64,000 nucleotides of DNA from Acanthochromis polyacanthus (taxonomy: Eukaryota > Chordata > Actinopteri > Pomacentridae), in NCBI RefSeq assembly GCF_021347895.1, contig NC_067118.1:41783255-41847254 (forward strand), given 5' to 3'. The notes under the pieces are model-generated. The model worked only from the letters and a program-made list of their open reading frames with translations, did not search any database and was not told the DNA's origin. This document shows, one piece after another, positions 62,101 to 64,000 of this stretch; within the stretch, counting starts at the first letter, position 1; each line of letters starts with the position of its first letter. Both the position numbers and the translations under genes were made by a program.

Positions 62101-64000
62101 AGAATCCTTGCTACCAAAGCAAGTATATTATTAAATGCTAAGGGCTCACTTACTTTTTCTACTGGCAATAAAAGCACAAAAGATTCTAATTGGTATCGTC
62201 TAAAGTTTTGACTTTGATGAGGACTCTTCTTTCCAGCTAAACTGCATTCTCATTTACAGTTTAAAGAAAAGCTTAATTCCTCCCAGCCTTAAATGACGTA
62301 GGAGCAAACATCTTCATTTTCCAGTTGCCACAAAATCTCTGTGAAGTAGATGAAGATGGTGATGGTGGCATGAGCTTAAATGCAGGATTTTCATCCAAGA
62401 ATTTGAGGTTCAGTTTCAGAATTTGATTATTTTAACGCCAAAAACTACTTGGGGAGGTTTTGGAAAATATCACGGTTTGGGTTAAAATACAATCCATCTT
62501 TGAAGCTTCTCCTCCACTTTATGGATTACCAGCGTGACCAGTCCTGCTTCATCCACTACATGATCAGTTGGATAGCAGGAAAGCAATCCAAGAAATCCCA
62601 ATGACATGTTAATCAGAAACTTATTTAGGAAACAAAACAACGTAATTGGATCCTGGAGAAAAGACAAATCCCCTGAAAATGGAGCTGAGAATGCAGCTTA
62701 GGAGCATGAAAAACACCTCCAATGTCCATTCTGAATTGATGCAAGTATTCTAATTTTTGTGTGTCCACATCAGGTTCTAGCAGAGCTGAAGAAGTCTAAT
62801 TTCACACTTTTAAACCAGAGCATTCAGTTTGATGAGAACGGTGACCCCATGTTTGGATCCTACAATATAGTTTTTTGGAACGACAGTGGTGATGTGCAGG
62901 AGATCGGCTTCTATAATTTTCCTCCGTTGTCTAGTTTCTTCATCAACAGCACTAAAATTCAGTGGCACACAAATGGAACAGTAAGTAGAGTTTTCTCATT
63001 TATACAGAATGCGGTGATTAAAAATAGTTTGTTTTGGTTTTCCCATTACTGCATCACCCCAATATTGACAATATCAAGCTGTGGTGCGTATATCTGGAGT
63101 GCAAATTTCAGGAAGGTCTTTACAGAATGTGCATTTATAGTGGTTAAATTTTGCAAAATCCATTTATCCATCTGCTGCACAGTGCCGTAGTGGTTAGCAC
63201 TTTCGCCTTGCAGCAAGAAGACCCCCGGTTCAAATCTTTTCCTGGGATCTTTCTGCATGGAGTTTGCATGTTCTCCCTGTGCATGCGTGGGTTTTCTCCG
63301 GGTACTCCGGCTTCCTCCCACAGTCCAAAAACATGCTGAGGTTAATTGGTTACTCTAAATTGTCCGTAGGTGTGAATGTGAGTGTGATTGTGTGTCTGTA
63401 TATGTAGCCCTGTGACAGACTGGTGACCTGTCCAGGGTGTCCCCTGCCTTCACCCGAGTCAGCTGGGATAGACTCCAGCACCCCCCATGACCCTAGTGAG
63501 GATAAAGCGGTGTATAGAGAATGGATGGATGGATTTATCCATCCATTATTGACTCTGGACAAGTCACCAGTCTGTCACAGGGCTACATATAGAGACAAAC
63601 AATCACACTCTTATTCACACCTACGGACAATTTAGAGTAACCAATTAACCTCAGCATGTTTTTGGACTGTGGGAGGAAGCCGGAGTACCCGGAGAAAACC
63701 CACGCATGCACAGGGAGAACATGCAAACTCCATGCAGAAAGATCCCAGGCTGGGATTTGAACCGGGGATCTTCTTGCTGCAAGGTGAAAGTGCTAACCAC
63801 TAGGCAGCCCGAAACCCATTTACAAATTCAGCAATCTACATAATGACTGCTGCTTCCCTATGATTTACCTCAGTCTGTTACAGTACTCCCTTCCTGCATT
63901 TACATTTACTTTAGTGCTAATTAATTGTCTTTTACAGGTTCCTACTTCAGTGTGTTCCCCAGAATGTGATGCAGGATACAAGAGAAAAATAGAAGGAAGT
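59187..64000 (+). CDS. taste receptor type 1 (T1R2-like), N-terminal part, runs off the right edge
   Basis: Five exons join in frame: 59187-59392, 59624-59921, 60045-60761, 62774-62980, 63938-64000 (497 codons so far). A signal peptide is followed by the ligand-binding Venus flytrap domain of a class C GPCR: 'EFRLEGDYSIGGIF', 'RFAVEQINNSTKLLPNI', 'VSYGASSSIFSRKQNFPSF', 'HFNWRWVAFLYIDDEYG', 'CSAEEIVAAEQSFSF'. The fifth exon starts the cysteine-rich linker (VCSPECDAGY). The intron phases and exon sizes match the six-exon T1R plan; the seven-helix exon should lie to the right. The motifs fit fish T1R2 better than T1R1 or T1R3, from memory; V2R or calcium-sensing relatives are less likely. T1R2 pairs with T1R3 to sense amino acids in fish. 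Either ATG 59187 or ATG 59202 could be the start; the second gives a more typical signal peptide. Confidence 0.87.
60921..60998 (+). mobile_element. 78-bp palindromic mariner-type MITE, copy 1
   Basis: TA-flanked (60919-60920, 60999-61000). The arms CACCCCCTGTCAAAAGTTGT and its complement form a stem of about 27 bp with a loop of about 24 bases. It lies in the third intron of the T1R gene. The second copy, at 61389, has the same length and an inverted loop sequence. Confidence 0.85.
61001..61388 (-). repeat. single diverged unit of the CTCF-array repeat family
   Basis: The minus strand reads 'ggactctgatcatacatgta', 'aaagtttcaggcagattgg' and 'agcatgttcagggcat', matching the internal unit of the repeat at 44171-44895. 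No intact CTCF motif is present. The unit is bracketed by the two 78-bp hairpin MITEs. Confidence 0.65.
61389..61466 (-). mobile_element. 78-bp palindromic mariner-type MITE, copy 2 (inverted)
   Basis: Flanked by TA (61387-61388, 61467-61468). The same 78-bp length as copy 1, with the loop in reverse orientation and about four base differences, all but one in the right arm. Confidence 0.85.
61640..62165 (+). mobile_element. decayed Tc1-type element fragment
   Basis: Degenerate blocks resemble the second half of a Tc1 transposase gene and its 3' end: 'gggggaacgtcatgatatgg', 'gcatgctctgatgcttg', 'acaatggctcaaaacatcac' and 'aagggctcacttactttttc'. No open frame survives. It lies in T1R intron 3. 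Confidence 0.5.
63172..63532 (+). mobile_element. tRNA-derived SINE, plus copy of a tail-to-tail pair
   Basis: 'gctgcacagtgccgtagtgg', 'ttagcactttcgccttgcag' and 'ggttcaaatc' give the tRNA-like head. The same body as the copies at 22370 and 36432 follows and ends 'gaatggatggatgga'. It lies in T1R intron 4. Confidence 0.88.
63533..63811 (-). mobile_element. tRNA-derived SINE, minus copy of a tail-to-tail pair
   Basis: Immediately adjoins the plus copy and is inverted: body words run in complement, ending 'gtgctaaccactaggcagcc' at the head. The B-box 'ggatttgaaccggggat' is visible. About 75 bp at its tail end are missing compared with the plus copy. Confidence 0.88.

Overview
The window looks like nuclear DNA of a ray-finned (teleost) fish. 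Genes are split by GT-AG introns of 0.1 to about 9 kb, only a few percent is coding, and the rest carries fish-type repeats: hAT and piggyBac MITEs, decayed Tc1 copies, tRNA-derived SINEs, an L1-like tail and long microsatellites. Gene identities rest on reading spliced exons whose frames join exactly. No database search was possible.

Layout. 1-9964 is the last visible intron of wrap73 (minus strand, running off the left edge), and three wrap73 coding exons lie at 9965-11612. At about 12960-13850 wrap73 and tp73 sit head to head, with a CCAAT box and a perfect E2F-type site. tp73 (plus strand) has 13 coding exons at 16580-41965, encoding a 671-residue TA-alpha p73 with transactivation, DNA-binding, tetramerisation and SAM domains. 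Two further tp73 signals were found: a candidate delta-N start exon (22207-22227) next to a p53-type element, and a candidate alternative 3' terminal exon that would remove the SAM domain (39484-39767). tp73 introns hold most of the microsatellites, a 1 kb ATGG array and several MITEs and SINEs.

43.5-45.3 kb is intergenic and contains a repeat with four evenly spaced, same-strand matches to the CTCF consensus. rer1 (plus strand, ER retrieval receptor, 195 aa) occupies 45.3-53.5 kb; it uses one GC-AG intron and hosts a dead Tc1-like transposase gene in intron 6. 53.5-59.1 kb is intergenic: an 0.8 kb higher-order tandem repeat, two CpG/CCAAT-rich patches and a SINE. From 59187 to the right edge lie the first five exons of a taste receptor type 1 gene (T1R2-like). 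Its introns carry two 78-bp hairpin MITEs in inverted orientation and a tail-to-tail SINE palindrome.

The genes are not an operon. The wrap73/tp73 head-to-head pair and the proximity of rer1 match the human 1p36.3 neighbourhood (family knowledge), which supports orthology. I found no wholly new gene system. The most interesting items are the CTCF-motif array, the alternative tp73 ends, and the paired hairpin MITEs in the taste-receptor intron.
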